Shown piece after piece: positions 50,199 through 58,516 of a stretch of DNA of 64,000 nucleotides (position 1 is the stretch's first letter; each line of letters opens with the position of its first letter). The stretch lies in the NCBI RefSeq assembly GCF_026041215.1, contig NZ_JAPEIQ010000023.1, positions 21,760 to 85,759 of the forward strand, read 5' to 3'. The position numbers and the translations under genes were made by a program. This DNA is from Hoyosella sp. YIM 151337. GTDB lineage: Bacteria; Actinomycetota; Actinomycetes; Mycobacteriales; Mycobacteriaceae. Under the pieces are notes generated by a model, which ran no database searches, was not told where the DNA came from, and saw only the letters and a list, made by a program, of their open reading frames with translations.

Positions 50199-51155
50199 AT
50201 GGAGAAGCGTCCGCTCGGCAGCACAGGTCTGTCCGTCACCCCGATCTGTGAGGGAACCAGTCCGCTGGGCAACTTCCCGGCACAGTACGGCTACGAAGTC
50301 GGTGAAAAGCAGGCGGTGGACACCATCCTGCGGATCCTCGAGGGCCCTTTGAACTTCATCGACACCTCCAACAACTACTTTGATGCGGAGCGCCGGATCG
50401 GCATCGCACTGCGGGAACGCGGGGGTCTGCCCGAGGACTTCGTGCTCGCCACGAAGGTCGATCCCAAGCCCGGGAGCAGCGACCTTTCTGGCGCCCGCGC
50501 CCGGGACTCGGTCGAGGAGAGCCTGGAGCGCCTCGGTCTGGACCGCCTGCAGCTCGTCTTCATCCACGACCCCGAACTCCACGACTTCGATGCGGTCACC
50601 GGGCCTGGGGGCGCCGTCGAGGCGATGGTCGCCATGCAGCAGGAGGGCCTCATCGACCACATCGGCGTCGCCGGCGGACCCATCGACCTCATGCTGCGCT
50701 ATGTCGACCTCGGGGTCTTCCAAGCAGTCATCAGCCACAACCGCTACACCCTGGTTGACCAGTCCGCCCGACCCTTGATCGACGCAACGGAAAACCGGGA
50801 GATGGCGTTCATCAACGGCGCGCCGTACGGCGGAGGGATGCTCGTCAAGGGTCCAGACCAGCACCCGAACTACTGCTACAGCCCGGCAAGCGAAGCCACG
50901 AAAGATCGGGTACGACGGATGCAGGACGCCTGTCGGCAGTTCGGCGTGCCCCTCGCAGCGGCAGCTCTGCGGTTCTCCCTCCGCGAGCCGGCCATCGCCT
51001 CGACCATCGTCGGCATGTCCAGTCCGGAGCGCCTGGACCAGACGCTGGGCTTGGCTGAAACACGCATCCCGGACGAACTCTGGTCCGTCCTCGATGACCT
51101 TGCACGAGTGGGCCGCAACGGTGTTGAAGAACCCGTTTTGCAAACACCGTCATGA
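50199..51155 (+). CDS. Aldo/keto reductase (aldose dehydrogenase-like)
   Basis: 318 residues. KRPLGSTGLSVTPICEGTSP is the N-terminal barrel, FIDTSNNYFDAERRIG holds the Asp and Tyr, ATKVDP the Lys, and VFIHDPEL the His. Among the AKR families it most resembles D-threo-aldose/L-fucose 1-dehydrogenases. ATG 50199 with AGGAG upstream. Third gene of the oxidation module, so the substrate is probably a sugar. A frame that opens farther upstream is a shadow of the GMC gene. Confidence 0.82.
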   Translation: MEKRPLGSTGLSVTPICEGTSPLGNFPAQYGYEVGEKQAVDTILRILEGPLNFIDTSNNYFDAERRIGIALRERGGLPEDFVLATKVDPKPGSSDLSGARARDSVEESLERLGLDRLQLVFIHDPELHDFDAVTGPGGAVEAMVAMQQEGLIDHIGVAGGPIDLMLRYVDLGVFQAVISHNRYTLVDQSARPLIDATENREMAFINGAPYGGGMLVKGPDQHPNYCYSPASEATKDRVRRMQDACRQFGVPLAAAALRFSLREPAIASTIVGMSSPERLDQTLGLAETRIPDELWSVLDDLARVGRNGVEEPVLQTPS

Positions 51156-51166
51156 TAGCGCTAACA
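51153..51166. promoter_or_regulatory. LacI-type operator before the sugar ABC transporter
   Basis: TGATAGCGCTAACA matches the island palindrome at 13 of 14 positions. It overlaps the aldo/keto reductase stop and lies about 60 bases before the importer ATPase, so the transporter operon likely has its own regulated promoter, though read-through from upstream is possible. Confidence 0.7.
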
Positions 51167-51227
51167 CACATTCCGGTATTAGCTGCCATTTCTGGCCGGA
51201 ATGCGTCTGAGTAAGCAGGTGATGAAA

Positions 51228-52745
51228 ATGGCTGATAGCTCGACTGGCCCAGCGTTGCGTGTCTCGGGTTTGACGAAGCACTACCCAGGCGTGACTGCTC
51301 TCGCTGGGGTTGATCTCGAGGTCCAGCCCGGGCAGGTTCTCTCTCTTTCGGGGGCCAACGGTGCGGGCAAATCAACCCTGGTGAAGATCCTTTCCGGCGC
51401 AGAACAACCGGATACCGGCCGTATCTGGATTGACGGGAAGGAAGTGAAGCTGGAGAACCCACACGCTGCTCGTGAGGCCGGTATCTACACGATCTATCAG
51501 GAGATGAGTCTCATACCGGCAATGTCGGTAGTCGAAAACATCTTCCTCGATGAGTTCGCAGCTGGCGGGTTGTTCCGCCGCTCGAAGATGGAGAGGCAGG
51601 CGCGTGAGCTCATGGACCGCCTTGGCCTTAGCGTGAATGTCAACGACCCCGTGGGGTCGCTTCCGCTCGGCAAGCAGCAGTTCGTTGAAATCGCCAAGGC
51701 ACTGAAGTCTCAACCCCGAGTGTTACTGCTGGACGAACCGACGACCACCCTCCCGCCGCGTGATGTGAGTGCTCTGCTCGAGCTGATGCGGGAATTGGCG
51801 GAGTCCGGCGTTGGCCTGATCTTCATTTCACACCGCCTGGATGAGGTGACGGAGGTCTGCGATGCCGTCGATGTGCTGCGTGACGGTCGGCGCGTCGCGC
51901 ACTTTGATCTCGTGCCGGACCACCACGAGATCGTCAAGGCGATGATGGGCGACCGCTACGAGAACTCCTTGGCCGCGGCAGCAGCCGAGAACGCTGAGGG
52001 ATATCTGGGTGGAATAGCTGGTGACGAGGTCGTCCTCGATGTTCGGGGGCTCACCGACGGGAACCGTGTGGCACCTGCCACCTTCGACCTGCGGCGCGGT
52101 GAGGTGCTGGGTATCACTGGGCTCCTGGGCGCTGGTCAGACAGAGCTCGCGGAATGCTTGTTCGGTATCCGGGAGGCCACGGGCGGCACCATCAGCGTGG
52201 ACGGTCGACCGGTCCGGGTCCGATCGCCGCGTGAGGCGATCGCGGCTGGGCTGGGCCTGATCCCTGAAGACCGGAAGTCGCAGGGTCTGGTTCTGGGCAT
52301 GAGCGCCAACAAGAACATGACCCTGGCATCGCTGACGTCTTTCACCCACATAGGAGTTCTGGACCACCGCAAGGAGGTGCAGCACGGGCGCGGTCAGGTG
52401 CGAGAACTCAACATCAAATGCAGCTCGGTCCATCAAACCGTCGGCACTATGAGCGGCGGCAACCAGCAGAAAGTTCTCCTGGCGCGCTGGCTTACCAAGA
52501 ACAGCAAGGTACTGATCCTGGCCGAACCGACCAGGGGCGTCGACGTCGCTGCGAAGGAGGAGATCTACCGTCTCGTTCGCGCTTACCTCCGTGATGGCGG
52601 GGCAGCCATCATCATCACGTCCGAGGTCGCCGAGGCCGCACATTGCGACCGAGTGCTAGTCCTCTCCGCCGGCAGGGTCGTCGCGAAGGCCACCCACGAC
52701 GAGATCCGCTCTCAACAACAGAATCTCCTGACCCATCTTCGTTGA
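51228..52745 (+). CDS. Sugar ABC transporter, double ATPase (RbsA/AraG type)
   Basis: 505 residues. Two ABC domains: Walker A GANGAGKST with Walker B VLLLDEPTT in the first; a degenerate second, with Walker A-like GLLGAGQTE, signature MSGGNQQK and Walker B VLILAEPTRGVD. This is the RbsA/MglA/AraG pattern for pentose and hexose import, and EPTTTLPPRDVSALLELMRE is also typical. ATG 51228 has AGG eight bases upstream; earlier ATGs at 51201 and 51222 are less well placed. Confidence 0.9.
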   Translation: MADSSTGPALRVSGLTKHYPGVTALAGVDLEVQPGQVLSLSGANGAGKSTLVKILSGAEQPDTGRIWIDGKEVKLENPHAAREAGIYTIYQEMSLIPAMSVVENIFLDEFAAGGLFRRSKMERQARELMDRLGLSVNVNDPVGSLPLGKQQFVEIAKALKSQPRVLLLDEPTTTLPPRDVSALLELMRELAESGVGLIFISHRLDEVTEVCDAVDVLRDGRRVAHFDLVPDHHEIVKAMMGDRYENSLAAAAAENAEGYLGGIAGDEVVLDVRGLTDGNRVAPATFDLRRGEVLGITGLLGAGQTELAECLFGIREATGGTISVDGRPVRVRSPREAIAAGLGLIPEDRKSQGLVLGMSANKNMTLASLTSFTHIGVLDHRKEVQHGRGQVRELNIKCSSVHQTVGTMSGGNQQKVLLARWLTKNSKVLILAEPTRGVDVAAKEEIYRLVRAYLRDGGAAIIITSEVAEAAHCDRVLVLSAGRVVAKATHDEIRSQQQNLLTHLR

Positions 52746-52774
52746 CAACTATGGCCGACCCACTGGAGGAACCC

Positions 52775-53953
52775 ATGTCGGTAACTACACTTAGCACCCC
52801 ACCCGCAGATACACCGAAGAAATGGCTCGGCGGCGTAAAGGGCAAATTACCTGCGCTATCGCGGTTCAAGATTGGCCCGCCCGGCTATCTGATCATCGTC
52901 TTCGTGCTGGTGGCGATCGTTGGCTCGCTGGTGTCACCACACTTCCTGACCGTGCGAAATCTCGAGAACATCGCCGTCGCGGCATCCGTCGTCGCGGTGC
53001 TCGGTGTCGCACAGTTTATCGTTATCGTCACACGAGGCATCGACCTTTCGGTGGGATCGGTGGCGGCGCTGGCCACGGTTATCGCAGCAGTGCTGCTGCA
53101 ACAAGGCCACGGGTTCTTCATCGCGATCATAGTCACGATCACCGCTTGCGCTCTGGCGGGACTGATCAACGGGATCCTCGTGGTCTACGCGCGGATCGCG
53201 CCATTCGTTGCAACGCTGGCGATGATGAGCATTGCCCGTGGTGTGGCGTTCCTCGTGCAGGTCGGCACGCTGATCGTCATCAGCGACCGGACCTTCCTGA
53301 ACATCTTCGGCGGCAGCACCGGTGCGATTCCCAACGTCGTGATCATCGCCCTGGCGGTTACGCTCGTCGCGGCATTCGTCATGCGGTACACATCTGTGGG
53401 CCGACGGCTCTACGCTCTCGGGGGGAACCCGGAAGCCGCGCGGCTTTCGGGTCTGCCAGTCAAGCGTGACCAGGTGATGGCTTACACGACGAGCGGCGCC
53501 CTGGCCGGCCTGGCCGGTCTCATGCTGGCGGGACGGCTGTCCCAGGGAAGCTCCCTCGTCGGCCAGGGCTATGAACTGGATTCAATCGCGGCCGCCGTCG
53601 TCGGCGGTACCTCGCTCTTTGGCGGCACGGGCGACCCGATCAGCACGGTTCTCGGTGCTCTGATCATCGGCATGATCGGCAACATTATGAACCTCGCGGG
53701 GATCCAGTCCGAGCCCCAGATGGTCATCCTCGGAATCGTCATACTCGTCGCGGTTTTCCTCACATCCGGAGGAGGCGTCCAGCGGATCCGCGCGGCGCTG
53801 TCAAAACTGCGCCCGAAGCGAAACGAGGTCTCCGACAGCACACCTGGCTCGACATCCGAGGATGTACCGATTTCGCGTCGGCCCGATCTCGCAGAGGGCG
53901 TCGACTCCCCGGGACCCAATCGTCAGTCCACCAACACGGAAGGAAACCCATGA
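52775..53953 (+). CDS. Sugar ABC transporter permease (RbsC/AraH type)
   Basis: 392 residues with about ten membrane segments and a 55-residue hydrophilic C-terminal tail. GIDLSVGSVAALATVIAAV, GLINGILVVYARIAPFVATL and RRLYALGGNPEAARLSG are diagnostic for the ribose/xylose/arabinose permease family. GGAGGA sits before ATG 52775. The stop overlaps the binding-protein start (ATGA). The unusually long polar tail is a small oddity. Confidence 0.9.
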   Translation: MSVTTLSTPPADTPKKWLGGVKGKLPALSRFKIGPPGYLIIVFVLVAIVGSLVSPHFLTVRNLENIAVAASVVAVLGVAQFIVIVTRGIDLSVGSVAALATVIAAVLLQQGHGFFIAIIVTITACALAGLINGILVVYARIAPFVATLAMMSIARGVAFLVQVGTLIVISDRTFLNIFGGSTGAIPNVVIIALAVTLVAAFVMRYTSVGRRLYALGGNPEAARLSGLPVKRDQVMAYTTSGALAGLAGLMLAGRLSQGSSLVGQGYELDSIAAAVVGGTSLFGGTGDPISTVLGALIIGMIGNIMNLAGIQSEPQMVILGIVILVAVFLTSGGGVQRIRAALSKLRPKRNEVSDSTPGSTSEDVPISRRPDLAEGVDSPGPNRQSTNTEGNP

Positions 53954-54990
53954 TGCGTGCTACCACAGGCATAGCCACTGTCGCCGCACTTACCGCCAGC
54001 CTCGCGCTCACCGCATGCGGCTCAGAAGGCGGCACAACGGACGGCACCACGGCCTCCGGAGCCGACGGTGAGTCGATCACAATCGGATTCTCCCAGCGAC
54101 GCCTAGCCGGCAGCGACTGGTGGGCCACGCTTCTGCAAGGCGCCGAGGACAAGGCCGCGGAACTCGGTGCGGAAATCATCGTCACCGACGCAGGCGGCGA
54201 CACCGTCAAGCAAAATTCCGATGTGCAGACTCTTCTCACCCGCGGGGTCGATGCCATCATCCTCAACCCGCATGATCCCACCGGCGTCGCCGGCGCGGTC
54301 ACGTCCACGGTCCGGGACGATGTGCCTCTCGTGGTCGTCAACGGCAGCCTCTCCGACGAGCTGGCTCCACATCAATTCTGTTACGTCGCCGAGGATCAGG
54401 TTGCGGTTGCCGCTCGGCTCGGCGCGGCAATCGCCGAGAAGGCCACAGAGCGCTGGGGTGACAGGCCAGTCACCGCTGTGGTGATCGGGGGGTACAGCGG
54501 TGAGACGATCACTAACCTGCGGCACAAGGGTGTGATCGAGGGATACGAGAGCGTCGAGGACGCGCCTGAGATCACCTACCTGCCCATCCGGTACGGCGAA
54601 TGGCTGCCCGACAGGGCCCTCACACCCATGCGAGATGTCGCCACCGCGAATCCCGACATCGACATCGTGTTCAGCCTGAGCGACGTCATGCTCCCTGGCA
54701 TCGAGCGAGGGCTTCAGGACGCCGGTGTTCTCGACCAGGTGCTCATCGGCACCTACGACGGCCAGATGGCCGTGCTCAGGAAGATGATGGAAAACCCCGA
54801 TGGCCCGGTACAGGTCAACGCCTCCAACGAACCCTACAAGCAGGGGGAGACGGCCGTCGAGATGGCGGTGGCTGCGGCCCGGGGTGAGTCCCAGGAGGAG
54901 GTGTGCCCCGGCGGCGAGTTCTTCATCGAGACGTTCCTGGCGACGCCCGAAAACGCCGAGGAGCACCACGACCCGCACCGGCAGTTCTAA
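53950..54990 (+). CDS. Sugar-binding lipoprotein (periplasmic-binding-protein type 1, RbsB-like)
   Basis: 346 residues. Lipobox LTAC near residue 24 then a Gly/Thr linker. The mature domain has TIGFSQRRLAGSDWWATLLQ, LLTRGVDAIILNPHDPTGVA and DVMLPGIERGLQDAGV, as in ribose, rhizopine and xylitol binding proteins. It delivers sugar to the RbsC-type permease. The exact sugar is open. L-arabinose is likely from the downstream genes, but the early nitrilase leaves other possibilities. A 114-base gap follows before the nitrilase. Confidence 0.88.
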   Translation: MMRATTGIATVAALTASLALTACGSEGGTTDGTTASGADGESITIGFSQRRLAGSDWWATLLQGAEDKAAELGAEIIVTDAGGDTVKQNSDVQTLLTRGVDAIILNPHDPTGVAGAVTSTVRDDVPLVVVNGSLSDELAPHQFCYVAEDQVAVAARLGAAIAEKATERWGDRPVTAVVIGGYSGETITNLRHKGVIEGYESVEDAPEITYLPIRYGEWLPDRALTPMRDVATANPDIDIVFSLSDVMLPGIERGLQDAGVLDQVLIGTYDGQMAVLRKMMENPDGPVQVNASNEPYKQGETAVEMAVAAARGESQEEVCPGGEFFIETFLATPENAEEHHDPHRQF

Positions 54991-55063
54991 CCCCCAACTC
55001 ACCAGCGGCGTTCACGCGAACATGCCGTGGACACCATCAACCCGTAAACCAAGCAAAAGAAAC

Positions 55064-55086
55064 TGTGAGCGGGACCCCAGCTCACA
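55064..55086 (+). repeat. Short hairpin before the nitrilase gene
   Basis: TGTGAGC (55064-55070) and GCTCACA (55080-55086) form perfect 7-base arms around 9 bases. It lies between the binding-protein stop and the nitrilase ribosome site, so it could tune expression within the operon. The spacing does not match a CRP site. Confidence 0.4.
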
Positions 55087-55104
55087 CGATCGAAGGAGAT
55101 CACA

Positions 55105-56253
55105 GTGATCGAGCCCTTTTCCGTCGTCGCACTCTCGCCCCGGACGTTCCAGCTCAAGGAACGCGAGGACGGGATCAAAAACGTCAAGCGGATCAACGAG
55201 TTTATGGACACTGCCGTCATGGTTGGCGCATGGGAGGGCGCCCCGGTCCGTCTCGTCGTCATTCCCGAGATGGCCATTCAGGGCATGATCGCGAACATCC
55301 CGGGCAACCGCGAGAAGGAAGCACACTTCGCGGTCACGATCCCCGGTCCTGAGACCGACGAACTCGCCAAGAAAGCGCGGCAGCACAACACCTACATCGC
55401 CGCCGAACTCTACATGGTCAAAGACGACGACTTCCCCGACCGCTACTTCAATGTCGCGTTCATCATCGATCCAAACGGGGAAGTCGTCTACAAGCGGTAC
55501 AAGGCGACTAGCGATGCCTACGAAGGCGGGATGCTCGGCAATATGAACCCGCACGACGTGTGGGACGAGTGGATCGCCAAGAAGGGAAACGGGAACGTGA
55601 TGGACGCGATCTTCCCGGTCGCCCGCACCGAAATCGGCAACATCGGCATCGCGATCTGCCACGAGGGCGTGTACCCCGAGGTCGTGCGCGGTCTCGCGAT
55701 GAACGGTGCTGAAATCATCATCCGGCCCACTCTTATCGAGCCGGCTGTGATGACCGGCATGTGGGAGATCCAGAACCGGGCGCACGCACTGTTCAACTCC
55801 GCCTACGTTGTCGCCCCCAACCTCGGTCCCGAGATCAGGGAGGATGGCGGCATCCAAGATCTCTTCGGCGGCCAGTCAATGATCGTCAACCCTCGAGGGC
55901 AGATCGTCGCCCAGCAGAACGGCTGGACCTCCGGGGACTCCTTCGTCTGCACGACCATCGACATCGAGGCGCTGCGGCGGGCCAGGGTCGCCAACGGACT
56001 GTACAACCAGTTCAAGGACATGCGCACCGAGCAATACCGCGCCATCTACGACCAGCCCATCTACCCCAAGAACCAGTACCTCGATGCACCGCCCACGGAG
56101 GACTGGCTCGCCCGCGAGGAGGCCACCCGGGCACGCAACATCCAGACGCTCATCAAGCGGGGTGTGATCACACCTCCCACCGGTTACCAGCCGAACGGGT
56201 CCGCAAAGGAGTCCTCGGTGATCGAGGCGAGGTCTGAGGTCAGCGGCTCCTAA
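55105..56253 (+). CDS. Nitrilase-superfamily carbon-nitrogen hydrolase (aliphatic amidase-like)
   Basis: 382 residues. The Glu-Lys-Cys triad of the family is visible: E55 in VVIPEMAIQG, Lys near 130-133 in VVYKRYKATSD, and C185 in IAICHEGVYPEVVRG. It is closest in style to amidases and formamidases; exact substrate unknown. GTG 55105 with AAGGAG upstream. It is in the island between a sugar-binding protein and a dehydrogenase, an odd neighbour for L-arabinose genes, which suggests that an amide- or nitrogen-bearing sugar is processed. Confidence 0.85.
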   Translation: MIEPFSVVALSPRTFQLKEREDGIKNVKRINEFMDTAVMVGAWEGAPVRLVVIPEMAIQGMIANIPGNREKEAHFAVTIPGPETDELAKKARQHNTYIAAELYMVKDDDFPDRYFNVAFIIDPNGEVVYKRYKATSDAYEGGMLGNMNPHDVWDEWIAKKGNGNVMDAIFPVARTEIGNIGIAICHEGVYPEVVRGLAMNGAEIIIRPTLIEPAVMTGMWEIQNRAHALFNSAYVVAPNLGPEIREDGGIQDLFGGQSMIVNPRGQIVAQQNGWTSGDSFVCTTIDIEALRRARVANGLYNQFKDMRTEQYRAIYDQPIYPKNQYLDAPPTEDWLAREEATRARNIQTLIKRGVITPPTGYQPNGSAKESSVIEARSEVSGS

Positions 56254-56266
56254 TGCTGATGGGATC

Positions 56267-56302
56267 GGTGCGCGGCAGGCACATCACAGTCTGCTGCGCA
56301 CC
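56267..56302 (+). repeat. Hairpin between the nitrilase and dehydrogenase genes
   Basis: GGTGCGCGGCAG (56267-56278) pairs with CTGCTGCGCACC (56291-56302) at 11 of 12 positions around a 12-base loop. It lies in the 112-base gap and has no T-run. It could be a weak terminator or a processing site that lowers expression of the following gene. Confidence 0.5.
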
Positions 56303-56365
56303 CATCGTCCCAATGCCGCTCACCATAGTCGGCCAAGTCCGGATTCTGAAACATAGAGGAGGTAA

Positions 56366-57358
56366 ATGATGAGTCCCATCAGGGTGCTGGTTCTCGGCAT
56401 GGGCCGGTGGGGAAACCGATGGCTGGAGGCATTGGCAGACATCCCGGGAGTTGCACTCGCAGGCACCGCTGGAGGAAGGGTGCGGGTCGCGGCCGACAAG
56501 CTGCCCAAGACGAACTCCTACTGTCATTACCGCAGTTTCTCAGAGGCCTTGGATCGCTGCCTGGCCGACGCCGTGATAGTAACGCTTCCTGTCCGCCTTC
56601 ATGCCGAGGCCATCACACGGGCAATTGAGGCCGGAATGCACGTTCTCGTCGAGAAGCCCCTCGTGGGCACACGACAAGATCTCGCTGCTGTCCTGTCAGC
56701 CCGGTCTGGGCGCCCCGACATCCAGGTCGTCGTGTCGCAGAACTACCGGTACCGGCCATGGGCGCGGCGAGCCCGACAGCAAATCACAAGCGGTATCCTC
56801 GGAGAAGTCCGGCATATCTCCATAAGATTCAGCAAGGCGGAGTTCCTTGAAGGTGGGCGAGACCAGCTGCAAGCTCCTCTCCTGGAAGATATGTGCATCC
56901 ATCATCTCGACCTCGTGCGCTATCTCACCGGCCGCGAAGCTGTCGAAGTGTTCGCCATCCAGCACCGCGCGCCGTGGAGCCGCTACTCCGGAATGCCGGG
57001 CCTCGAAGCTCTCATCACACTCGATGACGGCACGGTGGTTAACTACTCCGGTACATGGGCTGGGAGAGGGCCAGAAACCTCCTGGGACGGTGAGTTCGTC
57101 TTCCACGGCGAGCACGGCGTGCTCGAGGTCGCCGAGGACAAGGTCGCGCTCAACGGCGACCCGACCGCCGCCCTGATACCACAACGAATTCCCAACGAAA
57201 CCGACGACCTCCGCGCTGTGTTCCAGAGCTTCCAACAGGCTGTTGACGGGCACAAGGTTGCAGAAACCGACGTGGTCGACAATCGCTGGACCGTCGAATT
57301 GCTGTTTGCTGTTGAAGAATCGCTCAAATCGCGCCGCCCCGCGCCAGTGCGGGCTTGA
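56366..57358 (+). CDS. Gfo/Idh/MocA-family oxidoreductase
   Basis: 330 residues. N-terminal Rossmann domain with VLVLGMGRWGNRWLEALADI (nucleotide motif GMGxxG) and the hallmark HVLVEKPLVG, whose Lys is the conserved catalytic EKP residue. The C-terminal domain has LLEDMCIHHLDLVRYLTG with the catalytic His candidate. Members oxidise or isomerise sugars, including 3-keto-glycosides and inositols. GAGGAGGT precedes ATG 56366; ATG 56369 is three bases later and equally plausible. Likely works with the GMC dehydrogenase module. Confidence 0.87.
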   Translation: MMSPIRVLVLGMGRWGNRWLEALADIPGVALAGTAGGRVRVAADKLPKTNSYCHYRSFSEALDRCLADAVIVTLPVRLHAEAITRAIEAGMHVLVEKPLVGTRQDLAAVLSARSGRPDIQVVVSQNYRYRPWARRARQQITSGILGEVRHISIRFSKAEFLEGGRDQLQAPLLEDMCIHHLDLVRYLTGREAVEVFAIQHRAPWSRYSGMPGLEALITLDDGTVVNYSGTWAGRGPETSWDGEFVFHGEHGVLEVAEDKVALNGDPTAALIPQRIPNETDDLRAVFQSFQQAVDGHKVAETDVVDNRWTVELLFAVEESLKSRRPAPVRA

Positions 57359-57379
57359 GGGAGCAGAGAGGACGGAGGC

Positions 57380-58405
57380 ATGCGAGACAAGGTAAACGGA
57401 TCTGCGCAGGCACCACGGATGATCGATGTCGCACGATTGGCTGGCGTCTCGCAGCAGACCGTCTCTCGCGTACTCAACGGCAATGTATACGTGTCGAGGG
57501 AGCTACGGGAGCGAGTTGAACAGGCTGTTCGGCACCTAGGCTATCGCCGGAACAAGTCGGCTCGTGCGCTCGTCACCAACGAGACTATGCATCTGGGCGT
57601 CATTACAGTCGGAACGGCGCAATACGGGCCGTCCCGCGCTTTGTTCGGCGTTGCACTGCAAGCCCGGAGCCGAGGTTATGCCACCAGTTTGGTGAGCCTC
57701 GATGACGCCAACCGTGCGAACATGCGGCAGGCGCTTGACCATCTCCTCGCTGACGGGGTCGACGGGATCATCATCCTCGCGCCGACCGCGGCGGCCGCCG
57801 ATGCGTCCGAGTCTCTGGACGCTCGGGTGCCCTTGGTGATGTTCCAGCCAGGTGCGGTGGACGGTCTCCACACCGTCTCCCACGACGAGATGCTCGGTGC
57901 ATGCATCGCAACCCAGCATCTTGTGGATCTCGGCCATCCCACCGTGCACCATCTCGCCGGTCCCACTGGCTGGCTCGCATCCGAGGCGCGGATCGAGGGT
58001 TGGCGCACCACGCTCGGTGCCGCGGGGAAGGTGGCCGTTGAGCCTCGGCGGGGAGACTGGAGCGCAGCCTCCGGCTACACAGTGGGCCTCGGTCTTCTGC
58101 AGCAGGACAAACCCACCGCCGTCTTCGTGGCCAACGATCAGATGGCCCTTGGCCTGCTGAAAGCAGCAGCAGAACTTGGGATTCGTGTGCCGGAGGCGCT
58201 GAGCGTCGTCGGCTTCGACGATATCCCTGAGTCGCAGTACTTCTGTCCCTCCCTCACAACCATGCGCCTGGACTTCGACGAGGTCGGCCGACGTTGCGTG
58301 GACCGGGTGATCAACCTTATCCGGCACGGCGAGTACTTCAGCCAGCCCGTCGTCGCCCCGTACCTTATCCCGCGGGCGAGCACGGCCCGGCACGAAAAGA
58401 CGTGA
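57380..58405 (+). CDS. LacI-family transcriptional repressor of the island
   Basis: 341 residues. N-terminal HTH (about 14-40) MIDVARLAGVSQQTVSRVLN with hinge helix up to residue 70. The ligand-binding core has VPLVMFQPGAVDGLHTVSHD, RRGDWSAASGYTVGLGLLQQ and VFVANDQMALGLLKAAAELG. It would bind the TGTTAGCGCTAACA operators at 47555, 47631, 51153 and 58468 and release them on an inducer, probably L-arabinose or a derived sugar. It lies just before the operator of araB. Confidence 0.9.
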   Translation: MRDKVNGSAQAPRMIDVARLAGVSQQTVSRVLNGNVYVSRELRERVEQAVRHLGYRRNKSARALVTNETMHLGVITVGTAQYGPSRALFGVALQARSRGYATSLVSLDDANRANMRQALDHLLADGVDGIIILAPTAAAADASESLDARVPLVMFQPGAVDGLHTVSHDEMLGACIATQHLVDLGHPTVHHLAGPTGWLASEARIEGWRTTLGAAGKVAVEPRRGDWSAASGYTVGLGLLQQDKPTAVFVANDQMALGLLKAAAELGIRVPEALSVVGFDDIPESQYFCPSLTTMRLDFDEVGRRCVDRVINLIRHGEYFSQPVVAPYLIPRASTARHEKT

Positions 58406-58456
58406 TTTTCCGACCCAACACAAGAAATGGGCCAGCTCCCGTCTGCGCTCATTTTT

Positions 58457-58485
58457 TTGACAATCTATGTTAGCGCTCTCATACC
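58457..58485 (+). promoter_or_regulatory. araB promoter with LacI-type operator
   Basis: TTGACA -35 (58457-58462), operator TGTTAGCGCTCTCA (58468-58481) and a weak -10 around 58479-58485 (CATACC/ATACCT) form a regulated promoter. It is 32-60 bases before the araB ATG. The operator matches the island consensus in its left half and core. Confidence 0.75.
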
Positions 58486-58516
58486 TAAGGAATACTTAAT
58501 AAGTGAAAGGTGAGTG

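Noticed and set aside
55064..55086. CRP binding site
   Set aside because: TGTGA and TCACA are present but 13 bases apart instead of 6.
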